64,000 nt of DNA from Ignavibacteriota bacterium (GTDB lineage: Bacteria > Bacteroidota > Ignavibacteria > Ignavibacteriales > Melioribacteraceae): contig JADJGF010000001.1 of NCBI GenBank assembly GCA_016708125.1, positions 4,439,072 through 4,503,071 of the forward strand, in the 5' to 3' direction. Made by a program: the position numbers and the translations under genes. This document shows, piece by piece, positions 9,318 to 18,595 of the stretch. Numbering within the stretch: the first letter of the stretch is position 1; each line of letters starts with the position of its first letter. Below the pieces are notes generated by a model that saw only the letters and a list, made by a program, of their open reading frames with translations, had not been told where the DNA came from and did no database searches.

Positions 9318-10222
9318 AATCATCAAATTTATTTTGGGGCTTCTTTTTTATAACATTCGGCTCACTTTATTTATTGGGCAGATACACATCAATAGACATT
9401 GATTGGTACGTTATTTGGGATTTGTGGCCGGTAGTTATTATTCTTATTGGAATTTCAATAATTCTAAAAGGAACATTTGTTAAGCCAATAATTAGTTTAA
9501 TTATGGGAATCATTTTAGCGGTTTTTGTTTTCGGAATGGTGAATGATGCATTTGATTTTATTGATGATAGAGATTTTCACAGAAACCATTTTAGAGAATA
9601 TTCCGAAAATACTTATCGATTAGATTATAATGACAGCATTTCTCAAGTAAATTTAAAAATTGCCGCCGGTGCCGGAAAGTTCAATATTGAACGGACTACC
9701 GAAGATTTGATAAAAGGTACTTCAGCCGGAAATGTCGGGAAATATATTTTTGATAAAAGTCAAAGTGATAGTGTTGTTAATGTAAATGTTTCAATGAATG
9801 AGGTTGGGACAAAATTTTTCAGCGGAAAATATACTAATGATTTTCAGATTAGTTTGAATGAAAATCCAATTTATAATCTGGATATACAAATTGGTGCGGC
9901 AAAATCCTATTTTAATTTAATTCCTTTTAAACTAAATAATATTTCCCTTAAAACCGGTGCAACTGAAACAAAAATAAAATTGGGAAATAAATCGCCATTA
10001 GTTGATCTTAACGTTGAGATGGGTGCTGCTTCGCTAGTAATTTATATTCCGCAAACTTCCGGATGTAGAATTACCGGCGAAATGGCATTAGTATCAAAAA
10101 ATTTAGATGGATTTATTGTTAACGGTTCAGAATATGAAACTGATAATTTTCAAACTGCTTCGGAAAAGATTTTCATAAATGTGAACGGAGGATTAGCATC
10201 ATTAGAAGTTAGTAAATATTAG
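9314..10222 (+). CDS. DUF5668 / LiaF-like membrane protein
   Basis: 302 residues. The N-terminus is four short hydrophobic segments of the DUF5668 type (LFWGFFFITFGSLYLLGRY, then WDLWPVVIILIGISIIL). From about residue 90 a soluble beta-rich domain resembles the LiaF 'cell wall-active antibiotics response' C-terminal domain. It overlaps the PspC gene by four bases and probably works with it in envelope stress sensing. Function is inferred from domain pairing; no catalytic residues are expected. Confidence 0.75.
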   Translation: MKSSNLFWGFFFITFGSLYLLGRYTSIDIDWYVIWDLWPVVIILIGISIILKGTFVKPIISLIMGIILAVFVFGMVNDAFDFIDDRDFHRNHFREYSENTYRLDYNDSISQVNLKIAAGAGKFNIERTTEDLIKGTSAGNVGKYIFDKSQSDSVVNVNVSMNEVGTKFFSGKYTNDFQISLNENPIYNLDIQIGAAKSYFNLIPFKLNNISLKTGATETKIKLGNKSPLVDLNVEMGAASLVIYIPQTSGCRITGEMALVSKNLDGFIVNGSEYETDNFQTASEKIFINVNGGLASLEVSKY

Positions 10223-10235
10223 GATTTTTTTTTAG

Positions 10236-10286
10236 CAGTGTTTTCACTTTTGATTTTTCACTTTTGATTTTTCACTTTTCACTTTT
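10236..10286. repeat. Short tandem T-rich repeat between convergent genes
   Basis: Three near-perfect copies of a 14-base unit, TTTTCACTTTTGAT, in the gap between the convergent DUF5668 and MGMT genes. It may act as a simple unstructured transcription end; no stable hairpin is seen. Confidence 0.55.
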
Positions 10287-10635
10287 TTGGTTTCCACAAA
10301 TGCTTTTCCATATTCACATTTCCGGATTTGGTAAATTCAATTCCCTCAAATTGTAACAACTCTTCCATTAAATTCGGATCACCAAAATGAAGTTTACCGG
10401 TTAACTCACCGTTTCTATTTACAACTCTATGACATGGCAATCCGGAATCTTTTGCCCCATTTATTGCCCAGCCAACTGTTCTTGCCGAGGATTTAATTCC
10501 GCAAACTTCTGCAATTGTACCATAAGTTGTAACTTTTCCAAAAGGTATTTTTGCTACAACTTTATACACTCTATCAAAAAAATCTAATTTTCTTTTACTT
10601 CTTTTTTGTTTATCTAATTTTGTTTTCTCAGCCAT
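10279..10635 (-). CDS. MGMT-family DNA alkyltransferase-like protein
   Basis: 118 residues matching only the C-terminal DNA-binding/active-site domain of O6-alkylguanine-DNA methyltransferases: VYKVVAKIPFGKVTTYGTIAE, then ARTVGWAINGAK and LPCHRVVN. The catalytic Cys of PCHR is present, unlike in ATL proteins, which have Trp, but the N-terminal domain is absent and the protein starts with a Lys-rich tail. It could be a single-domain alkyltransferase or a damage-recognition protein. Lies downstream of prfB with a 138-bp gap. Confidence 0.82.
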   Translation of the reverse strand: MAEKTKLDKQKRSKRKLDFFDRVYKVVAKIPFGKVTTYGTIAEVCGIKSSARTVGWAINGAKDSGLPCHRVVNRNGELTGKLHFGDPNLMEELLQFEGIEFTKSGNVNMEKHLWKPKK

Positions 10636-10650
10636 TTTTTTTCTTTTTTT

Positions 10651-10766
10651 ATCTTTTTCTTACTCTTATTCTTAATCTTATTCTTAATCTATCTTTTAAT
10701 CAGTTTCATAACAATATAGATAATTTATAAGCAGAGTAAGTTTAAGAGTATGATTAAGATTAAGAA
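10651..10766. terminator. Imperfect inverted repeat, possible prfB terminator
   Basis: The interval between the MGMT-like start and the prfB stop holds TTCTTAATCTTA-type repeats (10,668 onward) facing TAAGAGTATGATTAAG and ATTAAGAA (10,745-10,766). On the minus strand it starts a few bases after the prfB stop. AT-rich and imperfect, so only moderately convincing as a terminator. Confidence 0.45.
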
Positions 10767-10773
10767 ATTTTTA

Positions 10774-11878
10774 TTAAATATTCTGGGAAAATTCCAATAA
10801 AAATGCTTTCATAAACATATTGATATCACCATCCATTACAGCTTGCGTATTTGAAGTTTCAACATTTGTGCGATGATCTTTAACCATATTATAAGGATGA
10901 AAAACATAAGATCTAATTTGACTTCCCCACTCAATTTTCATTTTTGTTTTTTCTGTTTCGTCATTAGCGGCTTCCTGTTTTGCCAACTCCAATTGATAAA
11001 GTTTTGCTTTCAATAATTTAAAAGCATTGATTTTATTACTCGATTGAGATCTTTCCGATTGGCATGCCGCAACTGTATTAGTTGGAATATGAGTAATTCT
11101 TACTGCCGTTTCAACTTTGTTAACATTTTGTCCACCTTTGCCACCGGAACGATAAGTATCAATTCTTAAATCAGCTGGATTTATTTCAATTTCTATAGAA
11201 TCATCAACTTCGGGGATTACAAAAACGGAGGCAAAAGATGTGTGTCTTCTTTTATTTGAATCAAACGGAGAAATTCTTACTAAACGATGAACTCCATTTT
11301 CTGCTTTTGCATAACCGTAAGCAAATTCTCCGGTAATTTCTAAGGTTGCACTTTTTATTCCGGCACCTTCACCTTCAAGAATATCAATTAGTTTAGTTTG
11401 AAAATTATTTTGCTCTGCCCAACGTAAATACATTCTAAATAACATCTCCGCCCAATCTTGAGATTCAGTGCCGCCGGCTCCGGAGTGAATCGTCATAATG
11501 CAATTTTTATCATCATCTTTTCCACTTAACATACTTTTAAATTCTAAGCTGGAAATATTTTCATCCAATTCCGAAATGTCTTTTTGAACTTCATCAAATA
11601 AAGATTCATCACTTTCTAACTCAGCAAGTTCAATAAATTCGAAAATATTTTTTTGCTTTTCAACAAGTTCATCAAATTGATCAATCCAAATTTCTAATTT
11701 TTTAATTTCCTGTAAAATATTTTGGGCATTCTTTTGATCGTTCCAAAATCCGTCTTTCTCTGATTCTTGTTTTAATTCAAGAATTCTATTTTCTTTGTTG
11801 GAAATGTCAAAGATAACCTCGTAGTTTTTCCAATTTTTGTTTTTGTTCATTAACTAATTTCAATTGTTCTTCGTACAT
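10774..11878 (-). CDS. prfB: Peptide chain release factor 2 with programmed +1 frameshift
   Basis: RF2 recognises UGA/UAA and triggers peptide release. The main frame (10774-11808) has the SGGKGGQNVNKVETAVR segment with the GGQ motif and the AGGTESQDW helix. The real start is the ATG at 11878 (MYEEQLKLV...) in the zero frame. That frame runs into an in-frame UGA at 11809-11807 within GGT TAT CTT TGA C, giving ...LRGYL then a shift by skipping U into GAC ...DISNKEN. This is the classical autoregulatory frameshift site of prfB, with GAGG just upstream as the internal Shine-Dalgarno. Annotating from an internal start at 11850 would miss the true N-terminus. Confidence 0.93.
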
Positions 11879-11904
11879 AATTTCCTCAAAATAATATTTA
11901 TAAA

Positions 11905-12219
11905 TTATTCAATTTCTAATTCGATTTTTAATAAAGCTGCAGCAAGAGTCTTTCCTTGAGCATCATGTTTTAATGAAACAGTTCCGCCGCCGCCAAGTGT
12001 ATTATGTAGTAAAAAATTTAATGCAAGAATATTCGGCAACTCGAATCTTTCAACTTCTCCAAGACAAATTCCTCTAAAATGTTCTTTTACTTTTTCTTTT
12101 GTTAAATATTTTTTAATAATTTCAAATCCATTTTCATCAAAAGCAATAATTCCAATATTTGCGGCATCACCTTTATCACCGCTTCTTCCGTGTGCAATAT
12201 CAATTAATTTTACTTTCAT
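11905..12219 (-). CDS. AtuA-associated small protein (split DUF1446 C-terminal domain)
   Basis: 104 residues: IAHGRSGDKGDAANIGIIA at the N-terminus and a Gly-rich NTLGGGGTVSLKHDAQGK near the end, the pattern of the C-terminal domain that is fused to AtuA in some bacteria and separate in others. It begins immediately after the stop codon of the large AtuA-like gene, so the two are translationally linked and probably form one enzyme. Exact substrate unknown. Confidence 0.8.
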   Translation of the reverse strand: MKVKLIDIAHGRSGDKGDAANIGIIAFDENGFEIIKKYLTKEKVKEHFRGICLGEVERFELPNILALNFLLHNTLGGGGTVSLKHDAQGKTLAAALLKIELEIE

Positions 12220-13587
12220 TTATATCTCAAATATTTTTACTTCTGGTTTTATATTTTTTTTTGAAATTAATGCAGGCCAATAGGCAACTACTTCGCTTGG
12301 CTTTGGTCTTCCACCGGCAAAACCGGTAACACTTGGAGGTCCGGTTAAAATTAGCGGTGCAATTTCTTTTCCAAATCTATCAACTGAATTATAATCTTTT
12401 GAACGAACCGAAACTTTTAAAACAATTTCATTTATATCATCTTCATCTAGAATTTTCGCTAAAGGTCCGTGACAAGCATTATAACCTAAAAATTCCGTAT
12501 TGATTTCTTCAAATTGCAAACCAAGATTTTGAAGTCTTTCTCTTAAGATTTTATCGGCTGCTTTAGCTTTGGTTAATGCTTGAGGCCAAGAATAAGTTAA
12601 TGTTGCGTTTGATGAAAATCCATCGGCGTAAGAACATGAAACCTTATAAGTATCAGTTTCTTTTTCTCCTTTTACATCATAAACTTTTACTTGATCATTT
12701 CCTAAATCTGCTAATTTAATAGATGTAAAATCAGCTATGCAATCCGGAGTAATATATTTTTTTGGATCACCAATTTCATAAACTAATTGTTCAGCAACTG
12801 TTTCAAAGGAAACTTTCCCTCCGGTATTTTTATGTTTTGTGATTATTACTTCACCATTCGGATACGCTTCGGCAATTGGAAATCCAATATTAGCCAAATC
12901 TGGAATTGACTGCCAATCACCTAAAAAATTTCCCCCGGATGCTTGACCGCCGCATTCTAAAATATGTCCGGCAACAGTTCCGGCAGCCATCAAATTATAA
13001 TTTTCTTTTTCCCATCCAAATTCGTAAATCATTGGAGCTAAAGTTAATCCGGTATCTGTTGTTCTCCCGGTAATTACAATATCTGCACCTTTCTGCAAAG
13101 CTTCTACAATTGGGAATGCACCAAGATAAACGTTTGCACTTAACAATTTATCTTTCACCAGATGAATATTTTCTCCGGTTTCCATATTTTTTAAATCTTC
13201 ACCACTCGAAATTATTTCATCCATTTTATCAATAATATTATCACCAATTACGATTGCAACTTTTAAATTATTAATTCCTAATTCTTTTGCGACAATTAAT
13301 ACAGCTTCAGCACAGCTTTCCGGATTAACTCCGCCGCCGTTTGTAATAACTTTAATTCCTTTCGATTTACAAATTGGGAGAATTCTTTTCATTAATTCCG
13401 GAATATCTTTTGCATAACCAAAATTGGGATTTTTATTTTTTTGTTTTTGCAAAATTGACATTGTAACTTCGGCAAGATAATCCATAACTAAATAATCAAT
13501 TTCGCCTTTTGTAACTTGATTAAACGGAGCTTCAATTAAATCGCCCCAAAAACCTTGACCGGAAGCAATTCTTATTTTCTCATTCAT
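12220..13587 (-). CDS. AtuA-family acyclic terpene/acyl-CoA utilisation protein (DUF1446)
   Basis: 455 residues, homologous to AtuA/DUF1446: RIASGQGFWGD at the N-terminus, GGGVNPESCAEAV, VITGRTTDTGLTLAPMIYEFGW, ILECGGQASGGNF and GPPSVTGFAGGRP. Family members occur in acyclic terpene or branched acyl-CoA catabolism clusters, but the chemistry is not settled. The adjoining 104-residue gene supplies the second domain. No other catabolic genes are nearby, so the pathway in this organism cannot be named. Confidence 0.82.
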   Translation of the reverse strand: MNEKIRIASGQGFWGDLIEAPFNQVTKGEIDYLVMDYLAEVTMSILQKQKNKNPNFGYAKDIPELMKRILPICKSKGIKVITNGGGVNPESCAEAVLIVAKELGINNLKVAIVIGDNIIDKMDEIISSGEDLKNMETGENIHLVKDKLLSANVYLGAFPIVEALQKGADIVITGRTTDTGLTLAPMIYEFGWEKENYNLMAAGTVAGHILECGGQASGGNFLGDWQSIPDLANIGFPIAEAYPNGEVIITKHKNTGGKVSFETVAEQLVYEIGDPKKYITPDCIADFTSIKLADLGNDQVKVYDVKGEKETDTYKVSCSYADGFSSNATLTYSWPQALTKAKAADKILRERLQNLGLQFEEINTEFLGYNACHGPLAKILDEDDINEIVLKVSVRSKDYNSVDRFGKEIAPLILTGPPSVTGFAGGRPKPSEVVAYWPALISKKNIKPEVKIFEI

Positions 13588-13647
13588 TTTATTCTTTATT
13601 TCAATTAGATAGTTTTGAATATATTCAAACTAAATTAATTCTACAAA

Positions 13648-14568
13648 TTAGTTTAGTGATTTAATAATTTTTTCACTTAAATCTTCAATTTCATTTTCTG
13701 AATTAATCTTAACCCAATTTATTCTTTCATCTTTTCTAAACCAAGTAAGCTGACGTTTTGCATATCTTCGAGTATTTCTTTTTATCAATTCAATTGCTCT
13801 TTCTAAAGATTGTTTGTTTTCTAAATAATCAATAATTTCTTTATATCCAACTGTATTTAAGGAATTGAGACTTTTTCCAAATCCCAAATTTAAAATTGAT
13901 TTTACTTCATTTACTAAACCGTTTTCGATCATTGAATCAACTCTTGCTTCAATATTTTTGTATAGAATTTCTCTTTCCCAATCCAATCCAAATTGTAGAA
14001 AATTTATATTTTTTACTCTATTCTGATTTTCGTGAAATTCCCAAATTGGTTTTCCGGTTAGATGAAAAACTTCCAGCGCGCGTATTATTCTTTTCCAATT
14101 TTGAGGCAACAAAGTTGAAGATGTTTTTGGATCAATTTTTTGTAGTAAATTATAAAGATATTCATTCCCAAAAATTTTGCGTTTTTCTAATAACTCCAAC
14201 CTATAATTTTCATCAATATCAACTTCATCAAAGATTCCATCAATAATTGCTTTAATGTATAATCCGCTTCCTCCAACTACAATTGGAATTTTATTTTGTT
14301 TGTGCAAATTATTAATTACTTCAAAACTGTCTTTTTCAAATTTGCTAACGTTATAAATTTCATCCGGATTTAACTTATTTATTAAATGATGTTTAATCAA
14401 ATTTAATTCAGTCTCTGTTGGCTTTGCTGTTCCGATATTTAATAATTTAAAAATTTGTCTGCTGTCCGCAGAAATAATTTCACTCTTTAATTTTTGAGCA
14501 AGATCAATTCCCAAATCAGTTTTTCCGCTGCAAGTTGGACCAACAATAACTAAAACTTTTAGTTCCAA
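13648..14568 (-). CDS. miaA: tRNA dimethylallyltransferase
   Basis: 306-residue enzyme that adds a dimethylallyl group to A37 of tRNAs reading UNN codons. Walker A GPTCSGKT is at residues 10-17, followed by SADSRQIFKLLNIGTAKP and HHLINKLNPDEIYNVSKF, then GGSGLYIKAIIDG and a C-terminal YAKRQLTWFRKDE. The start must be the TTG at 14568: there is no ATG before the P-loop, GGAAGAG lies just upstream, and the start overlaps the pcm stop by 10 bases, indicating coupling. Confidence 0.93.
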   Translation of the reverse strand: MELKVLVIVGPTCSGKTDLGIDLAQKLKSEIISADSRQIFKLLNIGTAKPTETELNLIKHHLINKLNPDEIYNVSKFEKDSFEVINNLHKQNKIPIVVGGSGLYIKAIIDGIFDEVDIDENYRLELLEKRKIFGNEYLYNLLQKIDPKTSSTLLPQNWKRIIRALEVFHLTGKPIWEFHENQNRVKNINFLQFGLDWEREILYKNIEARVDSMIENGLVNEVKSILNLGFGKSLNSLNTVGYKEIIDYLENKQSLERAIELIKRNTRRYAKRQLTWFRKDERINWVKINSENEIEDLSEKIIKSLN

Positions 14569-15191
14569 CCTTCTCTTCCAATTAAAGGAACAAAAGCAAA
14601 ATTAGGAATTTCATCAGTTATAAAATTTTCATCTGAAATTTTTTGTAGAATTTTTAATGATTGAGAAGTTTTATCACCAATCGGAATTACTAATCTTCCG
14701 CCAATTGCTAATTGTTTTTTAAGATTTTCGGGAATTATCGGACTTCCGGCGGTAACAATAATTCCGTTAAACGGCGAATGTTCATTCCAGCCGATTGTTC
14801 CATCTCCGCATTTGCAATGAACACGGATTGATTTTTCATCAAATAATTTCTGAACTCTTTTATAAATTTGTTCATTTCGTTCAATACTGAAAACTTGCAT
14901 ACTCATTTGTTTTAAAATTGCAGCTTGATATCCGGAACCGGTTCCAATTTCCAAGACTTTATCGTTAGGTTTTAATTTTAAAGCTTCGGTCATTACGGCA
15001 ACTGTGTATGGTTGAGAAATTGTTTGACCATAACCAATTGGTAAAGCAACATCTTTATATGAATGTGAAAGCATAAGCTGTTGAACAAATTCATGTCTCT
15101 GCACATTTAAAATTGCTGAAAGAACATTTTCATCCTTTACACCTTTTCGCCTTAAATTTTCAACAAGTTCATTTCGCTCAATTTCGAACAT
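14559..15191 (-). CDS. pcm: Protein-L-isoaspartate O-methyltransferase
   Basis: 210-residue SAM-dependent repair enzyme for isoaspartyl residues. It shows the family's N-terminal VQRHEFV, GYGQTISQPYTVAVMTEAL, motif I VLEIGTGSGYQAAIL and AGSPIIPENLKKQLAIGGRLVIPIG. Length and motif order are standard. Translationally coupled to miaA by a 10-base overlap; probably transcribed from a promoter in the 117-bp gap to the divergent UPF0316 gene. Confidence 0.93.
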   Translation of the reverse strand: MFEIERNELVENLRRKGVKDENVLSAILNVQRHEFVQQLMLSHSYKDVALPIGYGQTISQPYTVAVMTEALKLKPNDKVLEIGTGSGYQAAILKQMSMQVFSIERNEQIYKRVQKLFDEKSIRVHCKCGDGTIGWNEHSPFNGIIVTAGSPIIPENLKKQLAIGGRLVIPIGDKTSQSLKILQKISDENFITDEIPNFAFVPLIGREGWN

Positions 15192-15308
15192 AACTTCCTA
15201 AATTTTTGAGTTCAAAATTACAAAAAAATAAGTTGCATTAATGTTTTTTCAAATTAAATCTATACATTTCAGAACACAAAAACTTACTTTTTAAAAATGG
15301 ATTGAAAT

Positions 15309-15827
15309 ATGCTGGAAAATATTCTTGGCGCACTTTTTATCATGGTTTTACGAATGATGGATGTATCTTTTGGAACTTTTAGGACAATTACAGTTGTTCA
15401 AGGGAAAAAATATTTAGCTGGATTAGTGGGATTTTGCGAAGTGTTAATTTGGATTTTTGGAATGCGATATATTTTTCAGCATTTGGATAATACTTATAAT
15501 ATGCTGGGTTACGCATTAGGATTTGCTTTTGGAAATGTTATAGGAATTACACTTGAAGAAAAAGTTGCAATGGGTTATGTTCAAGTTAATATTATTTCAA
15601 TGCATTTTGCAGAAAATATTGCTAACGAATTGAGAAAAGCAAAATTTGGAGTTACGATTCTTCCGGCTGAAGGCGGTTCCGGTGGAATGTCTTTACTAAT
15701 AATTTTAATCAGAAGACGTGATTTAACAAAGGCTAGAAAAATTGTTGAAGAAATTGATAAAAATTGTTTTATTTCGGTTCAACCTTCAAGACCATATCGC
15801 GGATTTATTCATGGTTCAAGAAAGTGA
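15309..15827 (+). CDS. UPF0316 / DUF5698-DUF2179 membrane protein
   Basis: 172 residues: three hydrophobic segments up to residue ~85 (LGALFIMVLRMMDVSFGTFRT is characteristic) and a soluble C-terminal ferredoxin-like DUF2179 domain containing GVTILPAEGGSGGMSLLIILIRRRD. Family members are inner-membrane proteins of unknown function found in many Firmicutes and Bacteroidota. Last protein gene before the two tRNAs. Confidence 0.85.
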   Translation: MLENILGALFIMVLRMMDVSFGTFRTITVVQGKKYLAGLVGFCEVLIWIFGMRYIFQHLDNTYNMLGYALGFAFGNVIGITLEEKVAMGYVQVNIISMHFAENIANELRKAKFGVTILPAEGGSGGMSLLIILIRRRDLTKARKIVEEIDKNCFISVQPSRPYRGFIHGSRK

Positions 15828-15890
15828 TTTTTCTATTGATTAAGAAAGTAAACAATATTATATTTTGACCTCAGTTTTTTGATATAATTT

Positions 15891-15966
15891 GCGGGAGTAG
15901 CTCAGTTGGTAGAGCGCAACCTTGCCAAGGTTGATGTCGCGAGTTCGAGTCTCGTCTCCCGCTCCA
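15891..15966 (+). tRNA. tRNA-Gly (GCC)
   Basis: Cloverleaf with acceptor GCGGGAG/CTCCCGC, D loop AGCTCAGTTGGTAGAGC, anticodon loop CTTGCCAAG and T arm GCGAGTTCGAGTCTCGT. The CCA end is encoded (15964-15966). Confidence 0.96.
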
Positions 15967-16036
15967 ATCCACTTAGGTGGATTTTCTTTTTTGTAGATGT
16001 TCTTTTTTTTAGTTATTTTGATAAAAAATTATTGCT

Positions 16037-16109
<73 letters not shown>

Positions 16110-16111
16110 CT

Positions 16112-16149
16112 AAAAAGTGTGATTATTGTTTGTAATTACACTTTTTTGT
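16112..16149 (+). terminator. Terminator after tRNA-Cys
   Basis: AAAAAGTGT (16112-16120) and ACACTTTTT (16138-16146) form a stem extended by ATTA/TAAT and followed by T residues, right after the tRNA 3' end. Confidence 0.75.
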
Positions 16150-16704
16150 TTTAAAGGATTTTGAAAAATCAATAAATTTGAGCTAATAGTCACCAATTTA
16201 GTCACTACTTTTTTTAAAATAATCTAAGTGTTTTATTAAATGAAAAAGCCCATCTGGAACAACTGGTTCACCACAAACCAATAAACCAAATAGGCTTAAT
16301 CATTATTAAAAAAACTTATTTTATATATGGTGATTTAGTTGTTTTTGTACATTCAAAATAAAATTCTCTAATCAATAAATCAAGATTTAATAGCGGTATG
16401 TAATAAATAAATTATTTTAATTTCATGCAACGCTATTAACTTTCAATTCTTTATTAGATTTGTTTAACTCAACAATGGATTTTCAAAATAACTAGAGTAA
16501 GGAATATTAAGTGCTAATGATTAGAGTAAAAATGAGAATCAGGTTCGTAAGTTAGCAAATTAAATATTAACTACTATTCTACGATATAATAAATTATATC
16601 AAATAAAACTCTATACAATTAAAAACAAATGGTTGTTTAAATAAATCTATATTGAATCAATTTTTTAAGGAGATAAAATTATTATAAAGTGTGCAAACAA
16701 GAAA
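16150..16704. other. Non-coding boundary region between tRNA-Cys and the accessory region
   Basis: About 550 bp, very AT-rich, with no credible reading frame, no attC site and no recognisable integrase. The only structure I see is a perfect 9-bp inverted repeat TTAATAGCG (16387-16395) / CGCTATTAA (16431-16439) with inner TATG and CATG. It superficially resembles a short recombination site but lacks the L-box pattern of the attC sites. Confidence 0.6.
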
Positions 16705-16887
16705 TTAAAAAGATTTGGTTTCCCTTAAAATTCTTTCTGTTAATTCAGTTCGTATTTTTGGTTTTTCAAATTGAAAAATTATAACTCCATTTCTACTTTT
16801 ATTTTTCTCAACATTTTCAGAAGTAAATTTAAAATTGAATTGATTTTTTTTATTTTCTTGTTGGACTTTATTTTGTTTTTTTTCCAT
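16705..16887 (-). CDS. Small Lys/Asn-rich hypothetical protein
   Basis: 60 codons beginning with the ATG immediately after the stop of the deaminase pseudogene. Lys/Asn-rich and polar, ending RTELTERILRETKSF; no recognised domain. It could be a small gene co-transcribed with the former deaminase or a chance frame in AT-rich DNA. Confidence 0.4.
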   Translation of the reverse strand: MEKKQNKVQQENKKNQFNFKFTSENVEKNKSRNGVIIFQFEKPKIRTELTERILRETKSF

Positions 16888-17222
16888 TTAGATTAACCCA
16901 TGTTCTTCTAATGAATGAACTGCTTGTTCTTCAAGTTTTGGTATTGCTTGTAGTGATAAACGTGTTTTGGGATAAATTTTGTCTAACTCATAATCGATCA
17001 TAATTCCTTCTTTATTTTTTCTTTTTAAATTATTTACAGAATAGAAATCCAAAAATCTTCTAGGTGCAACACCATCATATAGCATTATTCTAATTTTTGA
17101 AAGTTCAGATTCATCCTCTGTTAATGCATCATTATGAAGATCAATACTCAGACTTTTTTTATAGGGTTCAATATAGTAAATATTTTTAATTCATGCTAAA
17201 ATTATATGCCTTGCACAGTTAT
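16888..17222 (-). pseudogene. AvcD-like anti-phage dCMP/dCTP deaminase, 3' remnant
   Basis: Reading the minus strand from about 17222 gives HNCARHIILA, an in-frame TGA, then IKNIYYIEPYKKSLSIDLHND and, further on, YDGVAPRRFLDFYS and RKNKEGIM. This order matches the C-terminal half of dCMP-deaminase-type proteins of the AvcD defence family, where the zinc motif PCxxCA is followed by a YIEPY-KSL segment and GVAPRR. Only the second zinc-binding Cys remains; the catalytic HAE region and the N-terminal domain are gone, replaced by the insertion sequence to the right. Family assignment is from memory of the motif pattern, without a search. Confidence 0.6.
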
Positions 17223-17273
17223 GTCGAATTGACTCACAATTAAAGTAACCGAAGTTAATTAGGAAAACAATAC

Positions 17274-18595
17274 GTTGCCTCATAATATAAGTAACCGAAA
17301 AAAGCGGAAATATTATGAGCAAAAAGTCGAAACAAGAGTATATTGCAGCTATACGAGCAAGATATTTAAGTTCAAATAAGGCAGAAAAACAGAAACTTCT
17401 TTATGAAATATGCACTACTTGTGGATATAATAGAAAATATATAATAAGGGTATTGAATAAAAAAGAAATAAAAGGAACCCCAAAGAAAAAAGCCGGCAGA
17501 AAGAAAAAATTTGCTCACAATGAGATAATAGCAGCATTAAAGAATATTTGGAAATCAACTAATCTTATTTGCTCAAAAAGATTAAAATATGCAATACCAC
17601 TATGGCTTCCATTTTATGAGGGAGAACTAACAGAAGAAAATAGAAAACTTCTTCTCAGAATTTCACCAGCAACAATAGACCGACTCTTAAAACCGATTAG
17701 GAATAAATTTAAGAAAAAGGATTATCAACAACCAAACCGGGTTCTTTAATCAAAAACAAATTCCAATAAAAACAAACCAGTGGGATGAGAGTTCCCCGGG
17801 ATTTATTGAAGCAGATACCGTAGCTCATTGTGGAGACTCGATTACTGGTAGTTTTGTCTATACAGTTAACACTGTTGATATTGCCTCCGGATGGACTGAA
17901 GCACGTGCTATATGGGGCAAAGGACAACAAGGAACTTTTAAGGCTATTGAATCTATTGAGAATTCTCTCCCTTTCAAAGTTCTTGGTTTTGATTCTGATA
18001 ACGGTGGTGAATTTCTTAACTGGCATCTATTGGCTTACTTCACGAAACGTAAACAACCGGTTGACTATACTCGTTCACGAGCTTATATGAAAAACGATAA
18101 TGTACATATTGAAGGTAAAAATTGGACTCACATCAGGCAATATTTTGGTTATCATCGCTTCGATAATATTAAAATTGTTGAGCTGATGAATGATATTTTT
18201 ACTAATGAATGGTCTTTGTTTTTAACTTCTTTATTCCTTCTTCTAAAATTATTTCCAAAGTTCGCGATGGCTCTCAAGTTATCAAAAAACACGATCAGCC
18301 TAAAACCCCTTTTCAAAGAATTTTAGACTCTACGGTTGTCTCTAAGAAAACTAAAATCCTCTTGACAAATAAACACACAAAATTAAATCCCTTTTTGCTA
18401 CAAAACTCAATCTCTCGTAAAATAAATGAAATCTTGAAGTTGATTTGACGTTATCAACATATTAACAAAGAAAGAAAAAAGTAGCAAAAAAGAAAGAAAC
18501 AATTATTATTACTTTTTATTATCTATTTGGAATTTTTATGAACTCTTTTTTCAACATTTTTTCTTTACCATAGTTACCTTTTATTTTGAGGCAAC
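17274..18595 (+). mobile_element. Degenerate insertion sequence with a DDE integrase-type transposase
   Basis: A 1.3-kb element bounded by terminal inverted repeats: GTTGCCTCATAATATAAG at the left end and, reading inward from 18595 on the other strand, GTTGCCTCAAAATAAAAG; both continue into a GTAAC. It contains a single broken transposase gene. No clear target duplication: the left flank is AATAC and the right flank TGGTT. An AAGTAACCGAA motif is repeated just outside (about 17244) and inside (about 17290) the left end, so the outer boundary could be some 40 bp further left. It joins the deaminase remnant to the interior of the first attC site. Confidence 0.75.
17315..18448 (+). pseudogene. 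Transposase with three frameshifts
   Basis: The N-terminal part (17315 to about 17735) has a helix-turn-helix region and RISPATIDRLLKP. The DDE part begins GFIEADTVAHCGDS, then DIASGWTEARA and GFDSDNGGEFLNWHL (catalytic Asp and Glu visible), YTRSRAYMKNDN and EGKNWTHIRQYFGY, as in ISNCY/integrase-core transposases. Continuity needs three single-base frame changes, in the A-rich tracts near 17713-17745 and 17750 and the T-rich tract near 18215, so it is not functional. Confidence 0.85.

Noticed and set aside
16387..16439. TTAATAGCG inverted repeat as an attC or attI
   Set aside because: No L-box pairs and no GTTRRRY/RYYYAAC ends; too AT-rich to be convincing.
16705..17222. Retron or AvcI-type RNA next to the deaminase remnant
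   Set aside because: No reverse transcriptase and no structured RNA apparent in the flanks.
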